This document shows positions 15,724-23,238 of a DNA stretch of 45,100 nt, in pieces. Made by a program: the position numbers and the translations under genes. Under the pieces are notes generated by a model. That model had not been told where the DNA came from, did not search any database, and saw only the letters and a program-made list of their open reading frames with translations. The stretch's first letter is position 1. Each line of letters starts with the position of its first letter. The stretch comes from Clostridiales bacterium (GTDB taxonomy: Bacteria > Bacillota > Clostridia > Christensenellales > Aristaeellaceae). The stretch covers positions 1-45,100 of the forward strand of contig JAAYLK010000028.1 in NCBI GenBank assembly GCA_012521895.1. Reading direction: 5' to 3'.

Positions 15724-16860
15724 ATGCAATATGTTCCATTTGGCAAAACCGGACACCAGGTGTCCAGACTGGGTTTTGGCATGATGCGCCTGCCCACCAT
15801 GAAAAAAGCGGACGGCAGCGACCAGATTGACCGCGAGGAAGCCACGCGCATGCTGCGCTACGGCATCGACCAGGGCATCAACTATGTGGACACCGCCTAC
15901 GGCTACCACAACGGGGAAAGCGAGATCCTGACCGGCCTGGCCTTGAAGGACGGCTACCGCGAGAAGGTGCTGCTCACCTCCAAGCTGCCCCAGTGGCTGG
16001 TGAACAAGGAAGACGACTATGACCGCCTGCTGGACGAACAGCTCAAGAAGCTGGATGTGTCCTATTTGGATTTTTACCTGCTGCACGCCTTGAACGGCGA
16101 GGCCTTCACCAAGCTGCAGCGATTGAACTACAAGAAGTTCATTGAGAAAGCCAAGGTGGATGGCCGCATCCGTCACATCGGCTTCTCTTTCCATGACGAC
16201 AAGGCCGAGTTTTTGCGCATGATTGACGATTACGACTGGGACCTGGCGCAGATCCAGTTCAACTACCTGGATGACGAAAACCAGGCCACCATGGAAGGCC
16301 TGATGTATGCCGGTGAAAAAGGCATCCCCATCGTGGTGATGGAGCCCCTGCGCGGGGGCGCCCTCGCCCGCCCGCCCCAGGAAATCACCGATTTGATGGC
16401 GTCCCAGGGCAGCGGCCGCACGGCGGTGGACTGGGCCTTCCGCTACGTGGGGGACTTCCCCCAGGTGGCCACCATCCTGTCGGGCATGTCCACCATGGAC
16501 CAGGTGAAGGACAACCTGCGCGTCTTTGAGGAAGTAAAGCCAAACAGCCTCACCAGGGAGGAGCACGCCTTCATCGCCACCCTGAAGCAGCGTTACCTGG
16601 CCCGCGTCAAGGTGGGTTGCACGGCCTGCAACTACTGCCAGCCCTGTCCCCAGGGCGTGCAAATTCCCCGCATCTTCGGCATTTACAACGAGGCCTACAT
16701 GTTTGACCAACCCCAGGCCCTCAAGTGGCGTTACGGCGGCGTCATGAAGGACGGCGGGGACGGCTCCCTGTGCGTGGAATGCGGTCAGTGCGAGGCGGTC
16801 TGCCCGCAGCAGTTGCCCATCATCGAAAGCCTGAAAACCATCCACGCCGAAGCGCAATAA
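15724..16860 (+). CDS. Aldo/keto reductase with C-terminal ferredoxin-type domain
   Basis: A 378-residue reductase. The TIM-barrel part has the catalytic tetrad D56, Y61, K87 and H121 (NYVDTAYGY, TSKLP, YLLHAL). A C-terminal 4Fe-4S module has two cysteine sets: C299/C302/C305/C308 (GCTACNYCQPCP) and C350/C353/C356/C360 (CVECGQCEAVCP). This fusion is common in anaerobic Bacillota and suggests electron exchange with ferredoxin rather than NADPH alone; the substrate is unknown. The ATG at 15724 has GGAGG 6 bases upstream; an in-frame start at 15643 lies upstream of the ribosome site. lgt begins 7 bases after its stop. Confidence 0.92.
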   Translation: MQYVPFGKTGHQVSRLGFGMMRLPTMKKADGSDQIDREEATRMLRYGIDQGINYVDTAYGYHNGESEILTGLALKDGYREKVLLTSKLPQWLVNKEDDYDRLLDEQLKKLDVSYLDFYLLHALNGEAFTKLQRLNYKKFIEKAKVDGRIRHIGFSFHDDKAEFLRMIDDYDWDLAQIQFNYLDDENQATMEGLMYAGEKGIPIVVMEPLRGGALARPPQEITDLMASQGSGRTAVDWAFRYVGDFPQVATILSGMSTMDQVKDNLRVFEEVKPNSLTREEHAFIATLKQRYLARVKVGCTACNYCQPCPQGVQIPRIFGIYNEAYMFDQPQALKWRYGGVMKDGGDGSLCVECGQCEAVCPQQLPIIESLKTIHAEAQ

Positions 16861-16867
16861 AAGACGG

Positions 16868-17743
16868 ATGCACCTCAACCTCTACGGCATCTTCATCGCC
16901 CTGGGCGTCATCGCGGCGGAGTTCTATATGGGCAGGGAAGTCAGAAGGCTTTCCCTGCCTTCTGATTTGGCGGTGGACATGGCGCTGTGGTCCGTGCCCC
17001 TGGCCGTGCTGTTTTCCCGGATTTACTATGTCATCTTCACCTGGGAGCGCTACAAAGGCGATTTTTTCAGCATCTTCCGCGTATGGGAGGGCGGGCTGGC
17101 CATCTACGGCGGGGTCATCGGCGGCGCGCTGGGCGTCTACCTCTTATCCAAACGCCGGAAGATTCCATTCTTCACCCTGACGGACCTGGTGGCGCCCGGC
17201 CTCATCCTGGGCCAGGCCATCGGCCGCTGGGGCAATTTTTTCAATGGCGAAGCCTTCGGCAATGCCGTCACCGACCCCGCCTGGCAGTTTTTCCCGGTCT
17301 CGGTGCAGGTGGGAGGCAGCTGGCACCTGGCCACCTTCTTTTATGAATCGCTGTGGAACCTGGCAGGCTTTGGATTGCTGCTTTTGCTGCGAAAGCGCAC
17401 AGAGAAAAAGGGCCAAGGCTGGCTCTTCGCGTGCTACCTGTTGTGGTACGGCCTGGGGCGGATGATGATAGAAGGCTTGCGCACCGACAGCCTGATGCTG
17501 GGGCAGCTGCGGGTCTCCCAGGTGGTCAGTGTGGCGCTGGTGGTCATCGCCGGTGCCTTGATGGTGTACAAGCTAAAACTTGGCAAACTCCTCTTGCTGC
17601 CCTCGTTAATTGGGTTGGTACTGCTTGTGTTGGCCGCGTTTGGCCAGGCCTGGGCCTTGCCGCTTGCCTACATCGCCCTGGCAATCTTTGTGGTGTCTGT
17701 GCTGTATCAGGCTTTCTTCACAAAAGCCGAGGTGCCGGCATGA
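16868..17743 (+). CDS. lgt: Prolipoprotein diacylglyceryl transferase
   Basis: A 291-residue integral membrane enzyme that transfers diacylglycerol from phosphatidylglycerol to the lipobox cysteine of prolipoproteins. The signature GRWGNFFNGEAFG is at 119-131, with EGGLAIYGGVIGG (74-86) and the late motif EGLRTDSLMLGQLRVSQ. About seven helices are visible. The N-terminus is short: the protein starts at the LYGIFIALG helix, lacking the usual 15-20 preceding residues, and there is no upstream start in frame. The ribosome site is weak. Its presence shows that the cell makes lipoproteins, which makes the non-lipidated OppA notable. Confidence 0.93.
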   Translation: MHLNLYGIFIALGVIAAEFYMGREVRRLSLPSDLAVDMALWSVPLAVLFSRIYYVIFTWERYKGDFFSIFRVWEGGLAIYGGVIGGALGVYLLSKRRKIPFFTLTDLVAPGLILGQAIGRWGNFFNGEAFGNAVTDPAWQFFPVSVQVGGSWHLATFFYESLWNLAGFGLLLLLRKRTEKKGQGWLFACYLLWYGLGRMMIEGLRTDSLMLGQLRVSQVVSVALVVIAGALMVYKLKLGKLLLLPSLIGLVLLVLAAFGQAWALPLAYIALAIFVVSVLYQAFFTKAEVPA

Positions 17744-18882
17744 AATACCTGCATCTCTACCGGCTGCTGACCAAACTGCTGCCCGCGCAGTGCGGGGAGC
17801 TGCAAACGGTTCACCAACATATGAGTGAAGAACAAAAAAACGGGCTTCAGTCTGTTTTGAAACGCCACCGCGCCTCGGGCGGCGCAATCGCGTCCTTTGA
17901 TGAACACGGCATCAAGGACCACTTCGTGTACGGCGACCTGACTGCCGGCCAGCCCCTCACCGCAGGCACTGCCTTTCGCCTGGCGTCTGTCTCCAAATTG
18001 GTCACCGCCGCGGGCGTGATGGCCATGTCGCAGCAGGGCCTGATCAACCTAGATGAAGACACTGACCTTTTCCTGCCGTATTCCTTGCGTCATCCAAAGG
18101 CACCGGAGCTGCCCATCACGCTGCGGATGCTGCTCACGCACACCTCCGCCATCATCGACAGCCCTGCTTATTTCAATGCGCTGGAAAGCGCAACCGACGC
18201 GCAAGCCATCCTGGAGCAGGGCAGCCATGCCGCCTATTTGCCCGGCCAGGGCTGTGAGTATTCCAATTTTGCTTACGGACTCATTGCCTGCGTGCTCGAG
18301 GCAAAGACTGGACTGTCTTTTGAAAACCTGATGCAACAATATCTTTTTGAACCCCTATGTATGCAGGCTTCCTTCTATCCTGCCCGGCTTGAAGCGCCCC
18401 TGGCGGATGCCTGCCGCATCCTGCCCCCGCAAAAGATGCCCAATTATTCCGGCAAAAAGCGCAAGGCCGCCGGTGATGCGGGCTGTGACCAGGTGGATGT
18501 CCAGCGGCACTACTTGCTGTCCCAGGGCAACGCCTGCATGGATGTGGACAGCCTGGTTAAGCTCGGCCAGGCATTACTGCAACCCGGTTTTTTCACACAG
18601 GAAACCCTGACAGACATGCTGGCCCCGCATGCCAGCCTCAGCGGCCGCGACCCCTTCCTGCGCCAGGGTTTGGGTGTCTTTTTGCTGGATGATGACTCCA
18701 TTTGCGGTCACACCCTCTACGGCCACCAGGGCATGGCCTACGGCGCGGTCCATCTGCTGTTTCTTGATGTACAAAAGAAAAAAGGCATTCTAAGCCTGAC
18801 CACCGGGGCCTCCGAAGCCCGCAGGCACATCCTGGCCGACCTCAACCGCGCGCTGCTTCAGGAATGGTGCAAGCATGGTTGA
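17740..18882 (+). CDS. Beta-lactamase-fold serine hydrolase (second copy)
   Basis: A 380-residue class C beta-lactamase-like protein. Active-site motifs are S83-V-S-K86 (LASVSKLV), Y174-S-N176 (CEYSNFAYG) and a C-terminal H-x-G (YGHQGMAYGAV), which is a complete set. MLLTHTSAI after the first motif is also typical. There is no clear signal peptide. It is only distantly similar to the hydrolase at 14349 and is not a recent duplicate. The ATG overlaps the lgt TGA (ATGA); an open frame continues upstream inside lgt but has no similarity. It overlaps recX by 8 bases at its 3' end. Confidence 0.87.
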   Translation: MKYLHLYRLLTKLLPAQCGELQTVHQHMSEEQKNGLQSVLKRHRASGGAIASFDEHGIKDHFVYGDLTAGQPLTAGTAFRLASVSKLVTAAGVMAMSQQGLINLDEDTDLFLPYSLRHPKAPELPITLRMLLTHTSAIIDSPAYFNALESATDAQAILEQGSHAAYLPGQGCEYSNFAYGLIACVLEAKTGLSFENLMQQYLFEPLCMQASFYPARLEAPLADACRILPPQKMPNYSGKKRKAAGDAGCDQVDVQRHYLLSQGNACMDVDSLVKLGQALLQPGFFTQETLTDMLAPHASLSGRDPFLRQGLGVFLLDDDSICGHTLYGHQGMAYGAVHLLFLDVQKKKGILSLTTGASEARRHILADLNRALLQEWCKHG

Positions 18883-19510
18883 CATCATTCTGGAGGTCAT
18901 CAAACGGCCGGGCCACCGCCTGGTGAAGCTGCAGGGCGGGGAGACGCTGAAAATCCCCACCGCCTTGTTCGCGCTCAACCCCATCAAATCCGGCGAAGTG
19001 CTGAAACTGGATGAATACAGCAAGCAAGTAGCGCTGAATGAACCCAAGCTGGCGCTGGAGGCGGCGGTGCGCATGCTGGAGCTGCGCGACCACAGCACGG
19101 GGGAAATCACCAGGAAACTGCGCGGCAATGGCTATTCCGAAGCCGTGGTCAAGGCCGCCTGTGACAGGCTGCAGACTGCGGGCTACCTGGATGATCTGCG
19201 CTTCGCGCAAGGCATGCTGGCCCGCTATCAAAAAAAATATGGCCTGCTGCGCATCAAACGCGAGTTGTTTATGAAGGGCATCGCAGCGGACATTGTGGAA
19301 GAAGTGCTGTCCCAGGGCGATGGGGACGCCCAGCTGGACGCCGCCATCCTGCAGGCGCAAAAAACCTTGAGAAAGAAAAGCGCCGACCCGCAGGCGGATT
19401 ACCGCCGCGCCTACGCGGCCCTGGCCAGGCGCGGTTATCCGCCCGATACGGTCAAAAAGGCCCTCAGCGCGGTGCTTGACCGGGAGGCGGAGTTTTTAGA
19501 AGATGCCTGA
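18875..19510 (+). CDS. recX: Regulatory protein RecX
   Basis: A 211-residue RecX, a modulator that binds inside the RecA filament groove. After an N-terminal extension of about 60 residues, the three-helix tandem repeats follow: AAVRMLELRDHSTGEITRKL, LQTAGYLDDLRFAQGML, RIKRELFMKGI and a last copy with AYAALARRGYPPDTVKKAL. The family mark GYLDDxRFA is intact. recA is not in the window. Its 3' end overlaps the convergent tcdA by 47 bases. Confidence 0.92.
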   Translation: MVDIILEVIKRPGHRLVKLQGGETLKIPTALFALNPIKSGEVLKLDEYSKQVALNEPKLALEAAVRMLELRDHSTGEITRKLRGNGYSEAVVKAACDRLQTAGYLDDLRFAQGMLARYQKKYGLLRIKRELFMKGIAADIVEEVLSQGDGDAQLDAAILQAQKTLRKKSADPQADYRRAYAALARRGYPPDTVKKALSAVLDREAEFLEDA

Positions 19511-20198
19511 TGATGTCCCCGGCCATCATCATCCCGGCCACCGGCGGCACAAAGGCCATGGAGCCGGGCGCGTGCCGGCCGTTCGCGGCCTCCGTCACCG
19601 ACTTGATGGGTTCCTCATTGGAAAACAAGACTCGAAGCGCCGGGATGGCCTGCTCACGGCAGGCCTTTCTCATGCGCTTGGCCAGCGGGCAAACGCTGGT
19701 ACAGTAGATGTCCGCAAACCGCAGCCGGCCCGGGTCCATCCGGTTGCCGGCGCCCAGGCAGCACAATAAATAGGTATCAGTGTTCATGGCATTCTTTGCC
19801 AGCAGCAGCTTGGAGGACAGGGTATCAATGCAGTCCGCCACCGCGTCAAACTGGTTCAAATCGATGGCGTTTTGTGTGTCTTCTTCATAAAACATCGGAT
19901 ATTCAAGGATCTTGATGTCCGGGTTGATGTCCTTGAGCCGCTGCGCGCAGACAGCCGTCTTTTCCTGCCCCAGGGTGGAGTGGAGGGCGATCAGCTGGCG
20001 GTTTAGGTTGCTGGGGGAGACGGTGTCATGGTCAATCAGGGCCAGTGTGCCAACGCCGCTTCTGGCCAGGGCTTCCGCGCAGGCCGCGCCCACCCCGCCG
20101 ATGCCAAAGACAGCCACCCTGGCCTTTTGCAGTTTTTCAAAGCCTTCTTCCCCAATCAGGGCGATGCTTCGCGTGAAGCGCTCATGCAAGCTCGTCAT
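19464..20198 (-). CDS. tcdA: tRNA threonylcarbamoyladenosine dehydratase (TcdA/YgdL family)
   Basis: A 244-residue E1-like adenylating enzyme of the ThiF/HesA/MoeB superfamily. TcdA cyclises N6-threonylcarbamoyladenosine at tRNA position 37. Visible motifs: N-terminal RFTRSIALIGEEGFEKL, nucleotide loop VFGIGGVGAACAEAL, the NLNRQL arginine, DAVADCIDTLSSKLLL, and the subfamily-specific GAGNRMDPGRLRFADIY followed by CPLAKRMRKACRE. This last block separates TcdA from ThiF and MoeB. GGGAGG precedes the ATG. It is the last gene of the recD2-comF-tcdA operon, overlapping comF by 17 bases. Confidence 0.9.
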   Translation of the reverse strand: MTSLHERFTRSIALIGEEGFEKLQKARVAVFGIGGVGAACAEALARSGVGTLALIDHDTVSPSNLNRQLIALHSTLGQEKTAVCAQRLKDINPDIKILEYPMFYEEDTQNAIDLNQFDAVADCIDTLSSKLLLAKNAMNTDTYLLCCLGAGNRMDPGRLRFADIYCTSVCPLAKRMRKACREQAIPALRVLFSNEEPIKSVTEAANGRHAPGSMAFVPPVAGMMMAGDIIRHLLKTPPPGQAPR

Positions 20199-20913
20199 GC
20201 CTTCCTCCCCCGGCGACCGCCGCCGTCAGCAGGCTGACGGATGCCGCCCCCGCTTCCTTCAGCGCCTTCGCGCATTCCCGGGCGGTGCTGCCGGTCGTCC
20301 GCACATCATCCACCAGCACAATGTCCAGGCCTAAAACATCCATCGTGGCTTCAAAGGCGTCCTTCACATTGTCATGGCGCAGGTGCTTTGGCAGGTCGGA
20401 CTGGCGCTTGGTCTTGCGTTTTTTGGAAAGGGCCAGCAAAACGGGCAGCCCGGTGTATTCCTCAATCAGTTTGCACAGTTCCTCCGACTGGTTCATGCCC
20501 CGCTCGCGCTGGCGGTCCTTGTGCAGGGGGACGGGCACCAGGGCGTCAAAGCGCACGCCGGAGATGCACAAAGCCATCTCCATCGCCAGCGGCTTGGCCG
20601 CAAGCAGCACCGGCCCAAACTTCAAGGCCATGATCAGTTTCCTGGCCTCATCCTTGTAGGCATAGGGCGCGTAGGCCCGCTCCAACCCTGCCATGCCGCC
20701 ATCGGCGCAATAAGCGCAGGACTGCCCGCTTGTCTTGGGGGACAGGCAGTTTGGGCAGGATGTGTCTTTGATGCGCAGCCCTTCCAGGGAAGCCATGCAA
20801 GCTTCGCACAGCGGCTGGTCCTTGTTTATCTCCCTTGGCTCATCACAGCACAGACAGCGCACCTGGGGAAAGACCAGGTCCATTGCGGCCTTGGCCAAAG
20901 CTTGTATTCTCAC
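20182..20913 (-). CDS. comF: ComF family phosphoribosyltransferase-like protein
   Basis: A 243-residue ComF-type protein. The N-terminal zinc-binding part has several Cys pairs (CLCC, C-x2-C, CPNC, CAYC). The C-terminal type I phosphoribosyltransferase domain has FDALVPVPLHKDRQRERGMNQ and the PRPP loop IVLVDDVRTTGST. In competent bacteria ComF aids uptake and processing of transforming DNA; elsewhere its role is unclear. The start is GTG at 20913, overlapping the recD2 TGA (GTGA). A start at the later methionine before DLVFPQ would still keep the zinc finger. Confidence 0.9.
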   Translation of the reverse strand: MRIQALAKAAMDLVFPQVRCLCCDEPREINKDQPLCEACMASLEGLRIKDTSCPNCLSPKTSGQSCAYCADGGMAGLERAYAPYAYKDEARKLIMALKFGPVLLAAKPLAMEMALCISGVRFDALVPVPLHKDRQRERGMNQSEELCKLIEEYTGLPVLLALSKKRKTKRQSDLPKHLRHDNVKDAFEATMDVLGLDIVLVDDVRTTGSTARECAKALKEAGAASVSLLTAAVAGGGRHDELA

Positions 20914-23111
20914 GCGAACTCCGGCGCGAACAGGTTCAGCCAGTGCGACAGCAAGGAATACCGCCGCCGCTCCAGGTTGTTGTTCACCATCATGTTCAGC
21001 ACTTCCTGCCGCCCCACCAGCACCACCAGGCGCCTGGCGCGGGTCACCCCGGTGTAGAGCAGGTTGCGCGTGAGCAGCATCCGCGGGCCGCCCACCATGG
21101 GCATGATGACCGCGGGAAACTCGCTGCCCTGGCTTTTGTGCACCGACAGGCAGTAAGCCAGGTCCAGCTCCTCCAGATCCCCGTAGGTATACTGCACCGT
21201 CTTGTCATCGTCATACAGAACGCTCACCAGCTTGTCATCCTCCTGGATGCTGGTGATGAGGCCGATGTCCCCGTTGAACACGCCTTGCCCGCTGCCACCA
21301 TCCCTGGTTTCCCATTCCAATTGGTAGTTGTTGCGGATGTGCATCACCTTGTCGCCTTCGCGCAGGGTCATCTCCCCAAACTGCACCTCTTTCTTCCTTG
21401 GCGTGGGCGGGTTGAAGGCCTCCTGCAGCCGGGTGTTGAGCACCTGCACCCCGCACATGCCCTTGCGCGTTGGGGAGAGCACCTGGATGTGCCGCATGCC
21501 GTCCTTCACCTTCAAAAATTTGGGCAGGCGGTGCAGGCACAGCTGCATGATGGTGTCCACCACCTGGTTGGGATCGCCTTTGTTTTCAAAGAAAAAATCG
21601 CTGCCGGCGGTGTTCATCAGCGGATCCTGCCCCTGGTTGATGCGGTGGGCGTTCACCACAATCATGCTGTCCTGCCCCTGGCGGAAAATCTCGTGCAGGC
21701 GGCTGTTGGGGATGGCGGGGCAGCTGAGCAGGTCGCTTAAGACATTGCCCGGGCCCACGCTGGGCAGCTGGTCCGCGTCGCCCACCAGAATGAGCCGGGT
21801 GCCCGGCTGCAGGGCCAGCAGCAGGCTCTTCATTAAAAAAACGTCCATCATGGACACCTCGTCCACAATCAGGCAGTCACAGTCCAGGGGGTTTTCCTGG
21901 TTGATCTGGAAGCTGCCCTCTTCCCCGCCGTACTGCAGCAAACGGTGGATGGTGCTGGCCTCCCTGCCGCAGGCTTCGCTCATGCGCTTGGCGGCGCGCC
22001 CGGTGGGGGCGGCCAGCAGGATGTTGCTGGCGCTGCCAAGCACATGGATGATGCAGTTGATCAGGGTGGTCTTGCCCGTGCCCGGCCCGCCTGTAATCAC
22101 AAGCAGGCCGTGCTCCGCCGCCTTCTGGACGGCGGCGCGCTGGGTTTTGGAAAATTCAATGCCCTGCTCTTTTTCAAAATCCTTGATGTTGGCTTTCACG
22201 TGGCCGGGCATGAACTGCTGGCTCACCTTGCACAGGTTCAGCAGCCGCCCCGCGATGTCAATCTCGGCTTTTCGAAGTGAAGGCAAAGAAACCCAGCGTA
22301 CCTCGTCCACCAGGTCCACCTGCAAATGCTTTTGTAAAGTGAGTTCATCCAGCAAGCGCCGGATTTCTGCCCCCGGCGCGTAAAGCAATTCCGCGGCCTT
22401 GTCAATCAGTTCCTGCTCCATCAGGCAGGTGTGTCCGCCGGAGAGGGAGGCCTCTTGCAGGGCATACTTGATGCCCGCCTGCAAGCGGAAGGGGCTGTCT
22501 TCACTGATGCCCAGGGACAGGGCGATGCGGTCCGCCGTCAAAAAACCCACGCCCTGGATGTCGTCAATCAGGCGGTAAGGATTATCCCGAATCAATGTTT
22601 CGGTGTTGTCGCGGTAAACCTTGTGAATCTTGGCCGAAAGCGCCGGGGAGATGCCATACTGCTGCAAAAAGATGAAGGTGCTTCGGCTGGCCTGCTGCTC
22701 CAAAAAGCTCTGGGCGATCTGCTTCATGCGGATCTTGCCAATCTTGGGCACTTCCAGCAGGCGCTCCGGCTGGGTGCCCAGCACCTCCAGGGTTTCCTTG
22801 CCAAAGGCAGCCACAATCAGCCGCGCGGTGCTGGGCCCGACGCCCTTGATGAGGCCGGAGCCCAGGTATTTTTCAATGGCGCTTAAGGTCTGGGGCTGGT
22901 GGATGCGCAGCTGGCTTACCTTGAATTGCTTGCCGTACTGCGGATGATCCACCCAGGCGCCGTCCAGCTCCACCGTCTCGCCATCCATCAACAGCGGCAT
23001 GGTGCCAGTGACGGTAATCAGGCCTTCCCTGGTGCGCAGGGAGATGACGCTGTAGCCGTTTTCCTCATTGCGAAACAGCGTTCCCTCGGCGCTTCCTGTC
23101 AAACTGTCCAT
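20910..23111 (-). CDS. recD2: ATP-dependent helicase RecD2
   Basis: A 733-residue RecD2/TraA-type 5'-3' DNA helicase (SF1B) acting in repair and replication restart. Tandem helix-hairpin-helix motifs in the N-terminal part (SGLIKGVGPSTARLIV, LLEVPKIGKIR, DDIQGVGFLTADRIA) distinguish it from RecBCD-type RecD. The helicase core has Walker A GGPGTGKTT, motif Ia LAAPTGRAAKRM, motif II CLIVDEVSMMD, motif III LVGDADQLPSVGPG and the SH3-containing end with SVHKSQGSEF and NLLYTGVTRAR. GAGGAGG precedes the ATG at 23111. It heads an operon with comF and tcdA. Confidence 0.96.
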   Translation of the reverse strand: MDSLTGSAEGTLFRNEENGYSVISLRTREGLITVTGTMPLLMDGETVELDGAWVDHPQYGKQFKVSQLRIHQPQTLSAIEKYLGSGLIKGVGPSTARLIVAAFGKETLEVLGTQPERLLEVPKIGKIRMKQIAQSFLEQQASRSTFIFLQQYGISPALSAKIHKVYRDNTETLIRDNPYRLIDDIQGVGFLTADRIALSLGISEDSPFRLQAGIKYALQEASLSGGHTCLMEQELIDKAAELLYAPGAEIRRLLDELTLQKHLQVDLVDEVRWVSLPSLRKAEIDIAGRLLNLCKVSQQFMPGHVKANIKDFEKEQGIEFSKTQRAAVQKAAEHGLLVITGGPGTGKTTLINCIIHVLGSASNILLAAPTGRAAKRMSEACGREASTIHRLLQYGGEEGSFQINQENPLDCDCLIVDEVSMMDVFLMKSLLLALQPGTRLILVGDADQLPSVGPGNVLSDLLSCPAIPNSRLHEIFRQGQDSMIVVNAHRINQGQDPLMNTAGSDFFFENKGDPNQVVDTIMQLCLHRLPKFLKVKDGMRHIQVLSPTRKGMCGVQVLNTRLQEAFNPPTPRKKEVQFGEMTLREGDKVMHIRNNYQLEWETRDGGSGQGVFNGDIGLITSIQEDDKLVSVLYDDDKTVQYTYGDLEELDLAYCLSVHKSQGSEFPAVIMPMVGGPRMLLTRNLLYTGVTRARRLVVLVGRQEVLNMMVNNNLERRRYSLLSHWLNLFAPEFA

Positions 23112-23133
23112 GGCACCTCCTCATCTGCCGTCC

Positions 23134-23163
23134 ATTATACCAGCGCGGGCGCGCGTTTGTCAT
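23134..23163 (-). promoter_or_regulatory. Promoter of the recD2-comF-tcdA operon
   Basis: On the minus strand ATGACA (23163-23158), an 18-base spacer and TATAAT (23139-23134) preceded by TGG. Both boxes are strong (5/6 and 6/6) with an extended -10. Confidence 0.7.
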
Positions 23164-23195
23164 TACAGGCTGGACCGCTACACCATGGCATCCTG

Positions 23196-23204
23196 TGGTA
23201 CAAT
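23196..23204 (+). promoter_or_regulatory. Extended -10 promoter of dxs
   Basis: TGG followed by TACAAT, 24 bases before the dxs ribosome site GGAGG (23228-23232). There is no good -35. It is divergent from the recD2 promoter. Confidence 0.6.
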
Positions 23205-23238
23205 GGTGAAACAACAATCCCTAGAACGGAGGTCGCGC

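Noticed and set aside
15505..16878. A 457-codon frame antisense to the aldo/keto reductase
   Set aside because: Shadow of a real gene with catalytic and iron-sulfur motifs; no ribosome site at its start.
17353..17739. N-terminal extension of the second serine hydrolase into lgt
   Set aside because: The extension is out-of-frame lgt sequence without similarity; the ATGA junction at 17740 is the typical coupled start.
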